From: Candidatus Desulfobacillus denitrificans
Lineage (GTDB): Bacteria; Pseudomonadota; Gammaproteobacteria; Burkholderiales; Rhodocyclaceae
NCBI GenBank assembly: GCA_017347485.1
Contig: AP021857.1
Location: forward strand, 1,407,390 to 1,471,389
Direction of reading: 5' to 3'
Length of the DNA: 64,000 bases
Shown piece by piece: positions 10,042 through 17,707 of the stretch. The notes below the pieces were generated by a model. That model was not told the origin of the DNA and did not search any database. It saw only the letters and a list, made by a program, of their open reading frames with translations. The position numbers were made by a program, and so were the translations under genes. Within the stretch, counting starts at the first letter, position 1. Every line of letters starts with the position of its first letter.

Positions 10042-12281
10042 GCCTGCAAAGGCACAAGTCGCGTCGCGACGACCTGATCGAGATCGTGGACGACGGCGGC
10101 GGGGGCGCGCCCGGCGGGGAGCGGCCGCGGCCCTGGCGGGTCCTCGTCGTAGACGACGAACGGGAGGTGCATGCCGCGACCCTGTTCGCGCTGAAGGACC
10201 TCGTCATCGCCGGGCGCCCGCTCGAATTCCTGCATGCCTACTCGGCGGCCGAGGCGCGCCGGGTGATGGAAGGGACGCCGGACATCGCCGTGGTGCTGCT
10301 CGACGTGGTCATGGAGAAGGGCGATGCCGGCCTGCAGCTGGTGCGCACCATCCGCAAGGAGCTGGGCCGCGCCGACACCCGCATCATCCTGCGCACCGGA
10401 CAGCCCGGCTATGCCCCCGAGCTCGAGGTCATCCGCGATTACGACATCAATGACTACAAGACCAAGTCGGAGCTGACCCGCACCCGCCTGGTGACCTCGC
10501 TGACGACGGCGATCCGTTCCTACGAGCAGATTCGCGCCGTGCGGGAGAGCGCCCACGGCATGGACGGCATCGTGCGCGCGGCACCGGACCTCCTGGCCCG
10601 GCGCGACATCAAGGGATTCGCGCGGGCCGCCCTGCAGCAACTGGCCCTGTTGCTGGGCGAGGCGGATCCGGATGCGGTTTTCTGCGTCCGGCGCAATGCC
10701 GTCGACGAAGCCGATGCCGCGGCGGACTGGTATGTCGCCGCCGCCCTGGGCCGCCATGCCGCGCAGGCCGGCAAGGATGCCGGCGCGGTGGGCGATGCGG
10801 CCCTGCGGGAAGCCCTGGAAAAATGCCGCAGTGCAGGCGAATGCCGGCTGGCGGACGATGTCGTCGCCATTCGTCTGGGAAGCGGGGAGAGCGCGGCCCT
10901 GCTGCACCTGCGTTGCAGCCGGCCGCTGGCCGGGCACGAGCGGCGGCTGGTCGAGGTGCTGGCCGTCAGCCTCGGCATCGGGCTGGAGAACGTGAGCCTG
11001 TTCCAGCGCCTGAATCACCTGGCCTTCTACGATGCGCTTTGCCAGTTGCCGAACCGTACGCATTTCATCTCGAGGATCGACGAGCGGCTCGCCCAGGACG
11101 ACCGGGGCTGGACCGCGGCAGTGGTCGATATCGACCATTTCGCCGACATCAACGCTTCGTTCGGCCACCAGACCGGCGATGCGCTGCTGCAGGCGGTGGC
11201 GCGGCGCCTGCGGGCGGGCTTCGCGCAGGAAATCGTGCTGGCGCGCGTGGCGGGCGACACCTTCGGCCTGTTCGGCCCGGATGCCGCCATCGAACCGGAA
11301 CAGGTGCTGTCGCTGTTCGACCGGCCCATCGTGGTGGACGGCCAGTCGCTCATCATCCAGCCTTACCTCGGCCTGGAGAAGCTGGCCGAGGCGGAGGGCA
11401 GCGGGGCGGATGTCTTCAAGAATGCCAACATCGCGCTGGCGCGCGCCAAGAGCGAGCGGCGCGAGCACTGGCAGTACTTCACGCGCGACATGCAGGTCGC
11501 CGCCCAGCAGCGCCTGAGCCTGCTGCACGACCTTCGTCATGCCGCCGAGGCCAAGCGCGGGCTGTCGTTGCATTTCCAGCCGCAGGTGGATGTCGCCACG
11601 GGCAGGATCATCGGCGCCGAGGCACTGATGCGCTGGCGCAACGTCCGCGGCGAGAACATTCCGCCCTCCCTCTTCATTCCAGTGGCGGAATATTCCCATC
11701 TCATCGTCGAACTGGGCGAATGGGTGTTGTGCTCCGCGTGCGAGCAGCTGCGCGAATGGGACCGCGCCGGCTTTGGCGGGCTGCGCATGTCGGTGAACGT
11801 GTCGCCGACGCAGTTCCGCGATCCGAACTTCGTCGGCATGGCGCGCCGCTGCATCCTCGGCTCCGGCCTCGATCCCTCCCGCATCGAGCTCGAGGTGACG
11901 GAAAGCATGGCGCTGACCGAATCCGAATCGATGGTCGTCGACACGCTGCGCAAGATGCGGGACTTCGGCGTGAGCATTGCCGTTGACGATTTCGGCAGCG
12001 GCTTCTCCTCGTTCGGCCACTTGAGGCGGCTTCCCCTCAACCGCCTGAAGATCGACCGCATTTTCGTGTCCGACCTCCACGAGGCCGGCGGCAGGGGGGC
12101 CAGCATCGCCGAGATGATCGTCAGGCTGGGCCGCATGCTCGGGCTGTCGATCATCGCCGAGGGCGTCGAGACCGCGCAGCAGCTCGACGCCCTGCGCGAC
12201 ATGGGCTGCCAGGAAGTGCAGGGCTATTACATCTCCCCGCCGGTGCCCGCCGGCGAGTTCACCACGCTCCTGAAGCGGTAG
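10038..12281 (+). CDS. Response regulator with DUF3369-like, degenerate GGDEF and EAL domains (cyclic-di-GMP phosphodiesterase)
   Basis: 747 aa. Residues 35-165 form a receiver domain (VLVVDDEREVHAAT; VVLLDVVMEKGDAG), followed by a region like DUF3369, a GGDEF-type domain and an EAL domain. The GGDEF signature is replaced by RVAGDTFGLFG, so cyclase activity is unlikely. The EAL domain keeps key residues: GAEALMRW, NVSPTQFRD, ELEVTES, DDFGSGFSSF, KIDRIF and AEGVET, arguing for active hydrolysis of cyclic di-GMP. The start codon overlaps the stop of the seven-PAS kinase (ATGA), so the two are very likely co-translated and paired. The gene ends 9 bases before the convergent metY stop codon. Confidence 0.9.
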   Translation: MSLQRHKSRRDDLIEIVDDGGGGAPGGERPRPWRVLVVDDEREVHAATLFALKDLVIAGRPLEFLHAYSAAEARRVMEGTPDIAVVLLDVVMEKGDAGLQLVRTIRKELGRADTRIILRTGQPGYAPELEVIRDYDINDYKTKSELTRTRLVTSLTTAIRSYEQIRAVRESAHGMDGIVRAAPDLLARRDIKGFARAALQQLALLLGEADPDAVFCVRRNAVDEADAAADWYVAAALGRHAAQAGKDAGAVGDAALREALEKCRSAGECRLADDVVAIRLGSGESAALLHLRCSRPLAGHERRLVEVLAVSLGIGLENVSLFQRLNHLAFYDALCQLPNRTHFISRIDERLAQDDRGWTAAVVDIDHFADINASFGHQTGDALLQAVARRLRAGFAQEIVLARVAGDTFGLFGPDAAIEPEQVLSLFDRPIVVDGQSLIIQPYLGLEKLAEAEGSGADVFKNANIALARAKSERREHWQYFTRDMQVAAQQRLSLLHDLRHAAEAKRGLSLHFQPQVDVATGRIIGAEALMRWRNVRGENIPPSLFIPVAEYSHLIVELGEWVLCSACEQLREWDRAGFGGLRMSVNVSPTQFRDPNFVGMARRCILGSGLDPSRIELEVTESMALTESESMVVDTLRKMRDFGVSIAVDDFGSGFSSFGHLRRLPLNRLKIDRIFVSDLHEAGGRGASIAEMIVRLGRMLGLSIIAEGVETAQQLDALRDMGCQEVQGYYISPPVPAGEFTTLLKR

Positions 12282-12290
12282 GGCCGCCCC

Positions 12291-13574
12291 TCAGGCCGCT
12301 TTCAGCGCCTGGTCGAGGTCGGCCAGGAGGTCATCGACGTGCTCGATGCCGACGGACAGGCGGATCATGTCTTCCGAGACGCCGGCCTTCATCAATTCCG
12401 CCGGCGAGAGCTGGCGATGGGTGGTCGTCGCCGGGTGGCAGGCCAGCGTCTTGCAGTCGCCGATGTTCACCAGCCGCGTGACGAGTTGGAGCGCGTCCTG
12501 GAACCTGCCGCCGGCCGCTTTTGCGTCACCCGGCCCGCCCTTGACGCCGAAGTTGAGGATGCCGGAAGCTTTCCCGCCCATGTACTTCCGCACCAGCGGA
12601 TAGTCCTTGTGGTCCTTCAGGCCGGCGTAATTCACCCAGCCCACCTTCGGGTGCGACTTGAGGAATTCGGCGATCTTCACGGCGTTCTCGCAGATGCGCT
12701 CCATGCGCAGGGCCAGCGTCTCGACCCCCTGCAGGATCAGGAAGGCGTTGAAGGGCGAGATCGCCGCGCCCATGTTGCGCAGCGGCACGACGCGGGCGCG
12801 GCCGATGTAGGCGGCCGGGCCGAGCGCCTCGGTATAGACCACGCCGTGGTAGGAAACGTCCGGCTCGTTGAGGCGCTTGAACTTGGCCTTGTGCTCGGCC
12901 CAGGGGAACTTGCCCGAGTCGACGATGATGCCGCCGATGGAGTTGCCGTGGCCGCCGAGGTACTTGGTCAGGGCATGCACGACGATGTCGGCGCCGTGCT
13001 CGAAGGGCCGGCAGAGGCAGGGCGAGGGCACGGTGTTGTCGACGATCAGCGGCACGCCGTGGCGGTGCGCGATCTCGGCCAGCTGGTCGAAGTCGGTGAT
13101 GTTGCCGAGCGGGTTGCCGACCGACTCGCAGAACAGCGCCTTGGTCCTGCCGTCGATCAGCTGCTCGAAGGCGCCCGGGTCGCGGTAGTCGGCGAAGCGC
13201 ACGTCGATGCCGTACTGCGGCAGGGTGTGGGCGAACAGGTTGTAGGTGCCGCCGTAGAGCGTGCTGGCCGAGACGATGTTGTCGCCGGCTTCGGCGATGG
13301 TCAGGATGGCATTGGTGATCGCCGCCATGCCGGAGGCCAGGGCCAGGCCGGCGACGCCGCCTTCCATCGCCGCCACGCGCTTCTCCAGCACGTCCTGCGT
13401 CGGGTTCATGATGCGGGTGTAGATGTTGCCCGCCACCTTCAGGTCGAAGAGATCCGCGCCGTGCTGGGTGTTGTCGAAGGCGTAGGAGGTGGTCTGGTAG
13501 ATCGGCACGGCGACGGCCTTGGTGGTCGGATCGGGGCTGAAGCCGGCGTGGACGGCGAGGGTTTCGAGTTTCAT
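12291..13574 (-). CDS. metY: O-acetylhomoserine sulfhydrylase (O-acetylhomoserine aminocarboxypropyltransferase)
   Basis: 427 aa of the Cys/Met-metabolism PLP family. N-terminus MKLETLAVHAGFSPDPTTKA and the block VPIYQTTSYAFDNTQHGADLF with NIYTRIMNPTQ are characteristic of MetY. The PLP lysine is in HALTKYLGGHGNSIGG. Family members make homocysteine (or methionine) from O-acetylhomoserine and sulfide (or methanethiol) in the cytosol. The length matches MetY (about 425-430 aa) rather than shorter cystathionine gamma-synthases. Start ATG 13574 follows AGAGAGC at a suitable distance. It is monocistronic or co-transcribed with the upstream macrodomain gene, 31 bases away on the same strand. Confidence 0.93.
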   Translation of the reverse strand: MKLETLAVHAGFSPDPTTKAVAVPIYQTTSYAFDNTQHGADLFDLKVAGNIYTRIMNPTQDVLEKRVAAMEGGVAGLALASGMAAITNAILTIAEAGDNIVSASTLYGGTYNLFAHTLPQYGIDVRFADYRDPGAFEQLIDGRTKALFCESVGNPLGNITDFDQLAEIAHRHGVPLIVDNTVPSPCLCRPFEHGADIVVHALTKYLGGHGNSIGGIIVDSGKFPWAEHKAKFKRLNEPDVSYHGVVYTEALGPAAYIGRARVVPLRNMGAAISPFNAFLILQGVETLALRMERICENAVKIAEFLKSHPKVGWVNYAGLKDHKDYPLVRKYMGGKASGILNFGVKGGPGDAKAAGGRFQDALQLVTRLVNIGDCKTLACHPATTTHRQLSPAELMKAGVSEDMIRLSVGIEHVDDLLADLDQALKAA

Positions 13575-13605
13575 GGGCTTGCTCTCTCGTGTGAAAAGTC
13601 AGTCC

Positions 13606-14118
13606 TCAGGATACGGCGGCCGCTTGTTGCAGGACGGCCGCCATGGAGGCGTCGAAGGCCACCAGCAGCACGCGCTCGAGGCCGGGATTGTCGGCCAGCG
13701 CCTGCCGGCACTCGGCCGCGGCGATGCGCGCCGCGGCGTCGGGCGGATAAGCGAAGACGCCGCAGCTGATGGCCGGGAAGGCCAGGCTCCTGATGCCGTG
13801 CTCGCGCGCCAGCCGAAAGCAGTGGCGGTAGCAGGATGCCAGCAGCGCCGGCTCGCCGTGGCCGCCGCCGTGCCAGACCGGCCCGACGGTGTGGATGACG
13901 TGCCGCGCCGGCAGGCGGAAGCCGGGCGTGATCCTCGCCGCGCCGGTCGGGCAGCCGCCCAGCGTCCGGCAATGCGCCAGCAGTTCCGGGCCCGCCGCGC
14001 GGTGGATGGCGCCATCCACGCCGCCGCCGCCGAGCAGGGACTCGTTGGCGGCATTGACGATGGCGTCCACTTCCAGGCGGGTGATGTCGCCGGTGACGAC
14101 CTCGAGGCGTCCTGGCAT
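13606..14118 (-). CDS. Macrodomain protein, ADP-ribose or O-acetyl-ADP-ribose hydrolase
   Basis: 170 aa from ATG 14118 (GGAGG lies 10 bases upstream; a TTG at 14148 is a weaker alternative). [20 protein letters not shown] is followed by [19 protein letters not shown], the ligand loop of MacroD/YmdB-type macrodomains, and by [16 protein letters not shown], the second loop. Such enzymes remove ADP-ribose from proteins or nucleic-acid ends or deacetylate O-acetyl-ADP-ribose. The gene lies on the same strand downstream of rtcB, archease and a small exported protein, and upstream of metY. A role beside RNA ligation is speculative. Catalytic-loop residues look complete. Confidence 0.9.
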   Translation of the reverse strand: MPGRLEVVTGDITRLEVDAIVNAANESLLGGGGVDGAIHRAAGPELLAHCRTLGGCPTGAARITPGFRLPARHVIHTVGPVWHGGGHGEPALLASCYRHCFRLAREHGIRSLAFPAISCGVFAYPPDAAARIAAAECRQALADNPGLERVLLVAFDASMAAVLQQAAAVS

Positions 14119-14200
14119 GGCCGTCAGGCCTCCGCCGGGCCGTCCCAAGGAGGCCTGAAGTCAACGACGTGGAAGCCGCGCAGCGGCTGAACGATCGTCA

Positions 14201-14221
14201 CCCCTTTCCTCGGGAAAGGGG
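14201..14221. repeat. Intergenic palindromic repeat, copy 1
   Basis: The arms CCCCTTTCC (14201-14209) and GGAAAGGGG (14213-14221) form a stem with a 3-base loop, within a longer context CGTCACCCC...GGGGGA that recurs at 44981-45013. It lies 15 bases beyond the stop codon of the minus-strand exported-protein gene, so it may act as a terminator or a processing or stabilising hairpin for that transcript. There is no strong U-tract. Confidence 0.6.
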
Positions 14222-14236
14222 GCGGGGGACAGGTCG

Positions 14237-14728
14237 TCATTTCAGTCTGGCGCTGCGCAGGATTTCCAGCCAGGCCTGGCGTTTCGCCTCGGAAAGACGA
14301 TTGGTCTTGGCGGCGAAGGCGAAGACATGCACGCCGTCCTTGGCGACCAGGACGCGCCGGTATTCGAACTGGGGGCCGGTGATGCGGCAGTCGCCGTCCC
14401 ATTGCACGAAGACCTCCGCTTCGCTCTGTTCGAGGGGCTTCATCTTGTAGGGCCGGCAGTTGCCGTCCACATACTCGAGAAAGCCGGTCATGTAGTCGTC
14501 GGTCGAGAAGGCCAGGCGCTGGTGGCCGACGACGATTTTTTCGTTCCAGAAATACTCGCTCTCGCCGGGCGCGACGTAGACGCGCTCGGTGAGGCGGCCC
14601 TCGCGCTTTTCGGCAACGAGCTTCCAGTCGCGCGGGTCGAGGGGCAGGTCCCAGCGCTCGGGCGTCTGGGCGAGGACGGAAAAAGTCAGCAGCAGGAGGA
14701 CGGCGGCAAACGTGTTCTTCATCTTCAT
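14237..14728 (-). CDS. Hypothetical exported protein
   Basis: 163 aa with a typical signal peptide: MKMKN then the hydrophobic stretch TFAAVLLLLTFSVLAQ, probably cleaved near SVLA-QTP. The mature part (ERWDLPLDPRDWKLVAEK...) contains many aromatic and charged residues and two cysteines (DGNCRPYK and DGDCRITG), which could form a disulfide in the periplasm. I do not recognise the family. It lies 37 bases downstream of the rtcB stop and is followed by the macrodomain gene on the same strand. Function is unknown. Confidence 0.7.
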   Translation of the reverse strand: MKMKNTFAAVLLLLTFSVLAQTPERWDLPLDPRDWKLVAEKREGRLTERVYVAPGESEYFWNEKIVVGHQRLAFSTDDYMTGFLEYVDGNCRPYKMKPLEQSEAEVFVQWDGDCRITGPQFEYRRVLVAKDGVHVFAFAAKTNRLSEAKRQAWLEILRSARLK

Positions 14729-14765
14729 CGGGCCGGAAGCGCAACGACGCCGAGTATAAGGCGAA

Positions 14766-16193
14766 TCAGCCCTTCACGCAGACCAGCGGCTCCAGCCGCG
14801 CCACCTTGCGTGCCAGGCCGGCGGCCTGCGCCGCATCGACGACTTGCGAGACGTCCTTGTAGGCGAGCGGGGCTTCCTCGGCGATGCCGCGCAGGCTCGG
14901 GCTGCGGATGAGGATGCCGCGCGCGGCCAGCTCGTCGACGAGGTCGCGCCCGCGCCAGCGCCGGGTCGCCTCGTGGCGGCTCATGGCGCGGCCGGCGCCG
15001 TGGCAGGCCGAGCCGAAGGCGCGCGCCATGCCGCTCTCCAGCCCGGCGAGGATCCAGGAACCGGTGCCCATGCTGCCGCCGATCAGCACCGGCTGGCCGG
15101 CCTCGCGGAATTCCGGCGGCAGCTCGGGGTGGCCCGGGCCGAAGGCGCGCGTGGCGCCCTTGCGGTGCACGTAAAGCCGGCGCCGACGCCCGTCCACTTC
15201 GTGCGTCTCCTCCTTGCAGGTGTTGTGGGAAACGTCGTAGAGCAGCGGCAGCCTGGCCTGCGGCAGCACCTCGCGGAAGGCCTCGCGCGCGAGGTGGGTG
15301 AGGATCTGCCGGTTGGCCAGCGCGCAGTTGATGGCGGCGCGCATGGCGCCGAGGTAGCGCCGGCCGAGTTCGGAGGCGAGCGGCGCGCAGGCCAGTTCGC
15401 GGTCCGGCAGCGCGATGCCGGCCGCCGGCGCGGCGATCGCCATCTCCTTGAGGAACTCAGTGCCGATCTGGTGGCCGAGGCCGCGCGAGCCGCAATGGAT
15501 GCTGACGACGACGTCGCCGGCGCGCACGCCGTAGGCGGCGGCGACGGCGTCGTCGAACACCTCGGCGACGTGCTGCACTTCCAGATAGTGGTTGCCCGAG
15601 CCGAGCGTGCCCATCTCGTCGCGCTGGCGGCGGCGCGCCTGCCCGGAGACGGCCTGCGGGTCGGCGCCGCGCATGCAGCCGCGCTCCTCGATGCGGGCCA
15701 GGTCGGCCTCGCTGCCGTAGCCGCGCCCGACCGCCCAGCGCGCGCCGCCCGCCAGCATGGCGTCCATTTCCTTCGCCGAGAGGCGCAGCGCGCCGGTGCT
15801 GCCGACGCCGGCCGGGATACGGGCAAAGAGCGTGTCGGCGAGGCGCGTCTGGACGCGAACGATGTCGTCGCGGCGCAGGCCGGTGAGCAGGGTGCGCACG
15901 CCGCAGGAAATGTCGAAGCCGACGCCGCCGGCCGAGACGACGCCCTCGTCCGGATCGAAGGCGGCCACCCCGCCGATGGGGAAGCCGTAGCCCCAGTGGG
16001 CGTCCGGCATGGCATACGAGGCCTGCACGATGCCGGGCAGGGCGGCGACGTTGGCCGCCTGCTCGAGCACCTTGTCGTCCATCGCCTGCATCAGCGCGCG
16101 CGAGGCGAAGATCACCACCGGCACGCGCATGCGGCCGCGGGCCGGGGCGACCCACTCGTGTTCGGAACGTTGTTCGAAGACGGAAAGATCCAT
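14766..16193 (-). CDS. rtcB: RtcB-family RNA-splicing ligase
   Basis: 475 aa from ATG 16193, MDLSVFEQRSEHEWVAP. RtcB hallmarks are GVGFDISCGVR (metal-binding Cys), GSGNHYLEVQ, SIHCGSRGLGHQIG and CHGAGRAMSR, which carries the histidine that is guanylylated in this family. RtcB joins 2',3'-cyclic-phosphate or 3'-phosphate RNA ends to 5'-OH ends using GTP and Mn2+. The archease gene ends 8 bases upstream and GAGGCAGG between them gives a ribosome site, so the pair is an operon. No RtcR-type regulator is nearby. It belongs to a branch shorter at the N-terminus than some archaeal forms; no key residue appears missing. Confidence 0.93.
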   Translation of the reverse strand: MDLSVFEQRSEHEWVAPARGRMRVPVVIFASRALMQAMDDKVLEQAANVAALPGIVQASYAMPDAHWGYGFPIGGVAAFDPDEGVVSAGGVGFDISCGVRTLLTGLRRDDIVRVQTRLADTLFARIPAGVGSTGALRLSAKEMDAMLAGGARWAVGRGYGSEADLARIEERGCMRGADPQAVSGQARRRQRDEMGTLGSGNHYLEVQHVAEVFDDAVAAAYGVRAGDVVVSIHCGSRGLGHQIGTEFLKEMAIAAPAAGIALPDRELACAPLASELGRRYLGAMRAAINCALANRQILTHLAREAFREVLPQARLPLLYDVSHNTCKEETHEVDGRRRRLYVHRKGATRAFGPGHPELPPEFREAGQPVLIGGSMGTGSWILAGLESGMARAFGSACHGAGRAMSRHEATRRWRGRDLVDELAARGILIRSPSLRGIAEEAPLAYKDVSQVVDAAQAAGLARKVARLEPLVCVKG

Positions 16194-16201
16194 GGCCTGC
16201 C

Positions 16202-16621
16202 TCAGACATCCACCACGCATTGCGCCAGCCAGCCGCCCTCGGGCAAGGGGCGCACGTCGAGCTCGGTGTAGGTGGCCCCCTTGATCTCGACGGCGGGCTG
16301 GTGGCGGGCAAGGTCCACCGGCTCGCCCCAGGCCGTCCCGGCGAGGCGCCCGTCGACGATGCTCAGTTCGAAGCGGGAGAACAGCATGCGCCGCGTCGCC
16401 ATCTCGTAGATGAGGGCGTTGAGCCAGTCGCAGAACAGCAAGGCGTCGTCGGGCGCGCAGCAGGCGATGGGCACGCGAGCGAGCGGCGCGACGGAGGCGG
16501 GGTCGGTCAGCACCGCGGTCAGCGCAAGGGCCGCCTGCCCGAAGGCGGCCTCGCGCGTCGCCCCCCAGCCGCGCACGCCGATGTCGGCTTCATGGCGGAA
16601 ATGTTCCCAGCGGGCCATCAT
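16202..16621 (-). CDS. Archease, RtcB activator
   Basis: 139 aa. The N-terminal pattern [18 protein letters not shown] and the C-terminal [16 protein letters not shown] and QCVVDV match archease, whose conserved acidic residues bind metal ions and speed guanylylation and turnover of RtcB. Start ATG 16621 is directly followed by a second ATG (16618); there is no clear ribosome site, so either could be used. It is the first gene of an archease-rtcB operon and is divergent from bcp with about 95 bases between them. Confidence 0.92.
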   Translation of the reverse strand: MMARWEHFRHEADIGVRGWGATREAAFGQAALALTAVLTDPASVAPLARVPIACCAPDDALLFCDWLNALIYEMATRRMLFSRFELSIVDGRLAGTAWGEPVDLARHQPAVEIKGATYTELDVRPLPEGGWLAQCVVDV

Positions 16622-16716
16622 GGTGCGATGTTAGCCGTCCGCGCGCGAGCTGTCTTGCATTTGCGTCGAAAAGCGGTGTTAAACTTGTTTCCATTCGATC
16701 AACGGATGGAGAACGC

Positions 16717-17184
16717 ATGCTGCAAGCCGGTCAACCTGCGCCAGCCTTTGCCTTGCCGGACGCCGACATGGAGTCCTTCGATTTGGCGGCCTTGCGCGGC
16801 AAGCAGCATGCCGTCCTGTACTTCTACCCGAAGGACGACACGCCCGGCTGCACCCTGGAGGCCATCGACTTCACCGACCACGAGGACGAGTTCACGCGCC
16901 GCGGCTGCGTCGTCATCGGCGTGTCGCGCGACGACTGCATCAGCCATGCCGAATTCCGCGACAAGCACGGCCTGTCCGTGCGCCTGCTGGCCGACACCGA
17001 GGGCGAGGTGTGCAAGCGCTACGGCGTCTGGCAGATGAAGGAAAAGGACGGCGTGAAGAAGCCGGGCATCGTGCGCTCGACCTTCATCATCGACAGGAAA
17101 GGCGTCTTGCGTCACGCATTGTATGGCGTCAACCCCAAGGGCCACGCGCTGGAGGTGCTGGCGCTGGTCAAGCAACTGGATTGA
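16717..17184 (+). CDS. bcp: Thioredoxin-dependent thiol peroxidase (bacterioferritin comigratory protein, peroxiredoxin)
   Basis: 155 aa, a peroxiredoxin of the BCP/PrxQ group that reduces hydrogen peroxide and organic peroxides in the cytosol. The active site is PKDDTPGCTLEAIDF with the peroxidatic cysteine at residue 45. The resolving cysteine found at position 50 in E. coli BCP is absent (Ile50), so the protein works either as a 1-Cys enzyme or with another cysteine such as the one in DDCISH. ATG 16717 was chosen from the family's usual MLxxGxxAPxF start. The slyD-type gene starts 11 bases after the stop and probably shares the transcript. Confidence 0.93.
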   Translation: MLQAGQPAPAFALPDADMESFDLAALRGKQHAVLYFYPKDDTPGCTLEAIDFTDHEDEFTRRGCVVIGVSRDDCISHAEFRDKHGLSVRLLADTEGEVCKRYGVWQMKEKDGVKKPGIVRSTFIIDRKGVLRHALYGVNPKGHALEVLALVKQLD

Positions 17185-17195
17185 GGTATCGCGCC

Positions 17196-17678
17196 ATGCA
17201 GATCGCCAAGGACACCGTCGTCACCCTCAGCTACAGCGTCACCGATTCCGACGGCAACCTCGTCGACGACGGCCAGCACCCGCTGGTCTATCTCCACGGC
17301 GGCTACGACGGCATCTTCTCGCGCATCGAGGAAGCGCTGCATGGCAAGTCGATCGGCGAGCAGTTGTTGATCAAGCTGCAGCCGGAGGACGCCTTCGGCG
17401 AGTACGACGCCGATCTGGTGCGCGTCGAGTCCCTCGACCTGTTTCCCGAGGGCATCCAGGTCGGCATGCAGTTCGAGCGCGCCGCCGAGGACGGCGACGA
17501 CGAGATGGTGTACACCATCACCGACATCGAGGGCGACAAGGTGGTGGTCGACGGCAACCACCCGCTGGCCGGCACCGCGCTGGTCTTCAACTGCACCGTC
17601 GCCGACGTCCGCGCGGCGACCGCCGAGGAACTGGAACACGGCCACGTGCACGGCCCCGAGGGGCACCACCACCACTGA
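17196..17678 (+). CDS. slyD: FKBP-type peptidyl-prolyl isomerase, SlyD-like
   Basis: 160 aa. MQIAKDTVVTLSYSVTDSDG begins a bacterial SlyD-like FKBP; an IF insert-in-flap domain region (PEDAFGEYD...NHPLAGTALVFNCTV) follows, and the tail ends HGHVHGPEGHHHH, a histidine-rich metal-binding extension as in SlyD. The protein catalyses proline isomerisation, acts as a chaperone and can bind nickel. The tail is much shorter than in E. coli SlyD and lacks its many cysteines. The start is ATG 17196, 11 bases after bcp; the frame is open further upstream only as a shadow of bcp. Confidence 0.9.
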   Translation: MQIAKDTVVTLSYSVTDSDGNLVDDGQHPLVYLHGGYDGIFSRIEEALHGKSIGEQLLIKLQPEDAFGEYDADLVRVESLDLFPEGIQVGMQFERAAEDGDDEMVYTITDIEGDKVVVDGNHPLAGTALVFNCTVADVRAATAEELEHGHVHGPEGHHHH

Positions 17679-17707
17679 GCGGGCGCCGTGCCGCGGCGAC
17701 TGACTTT

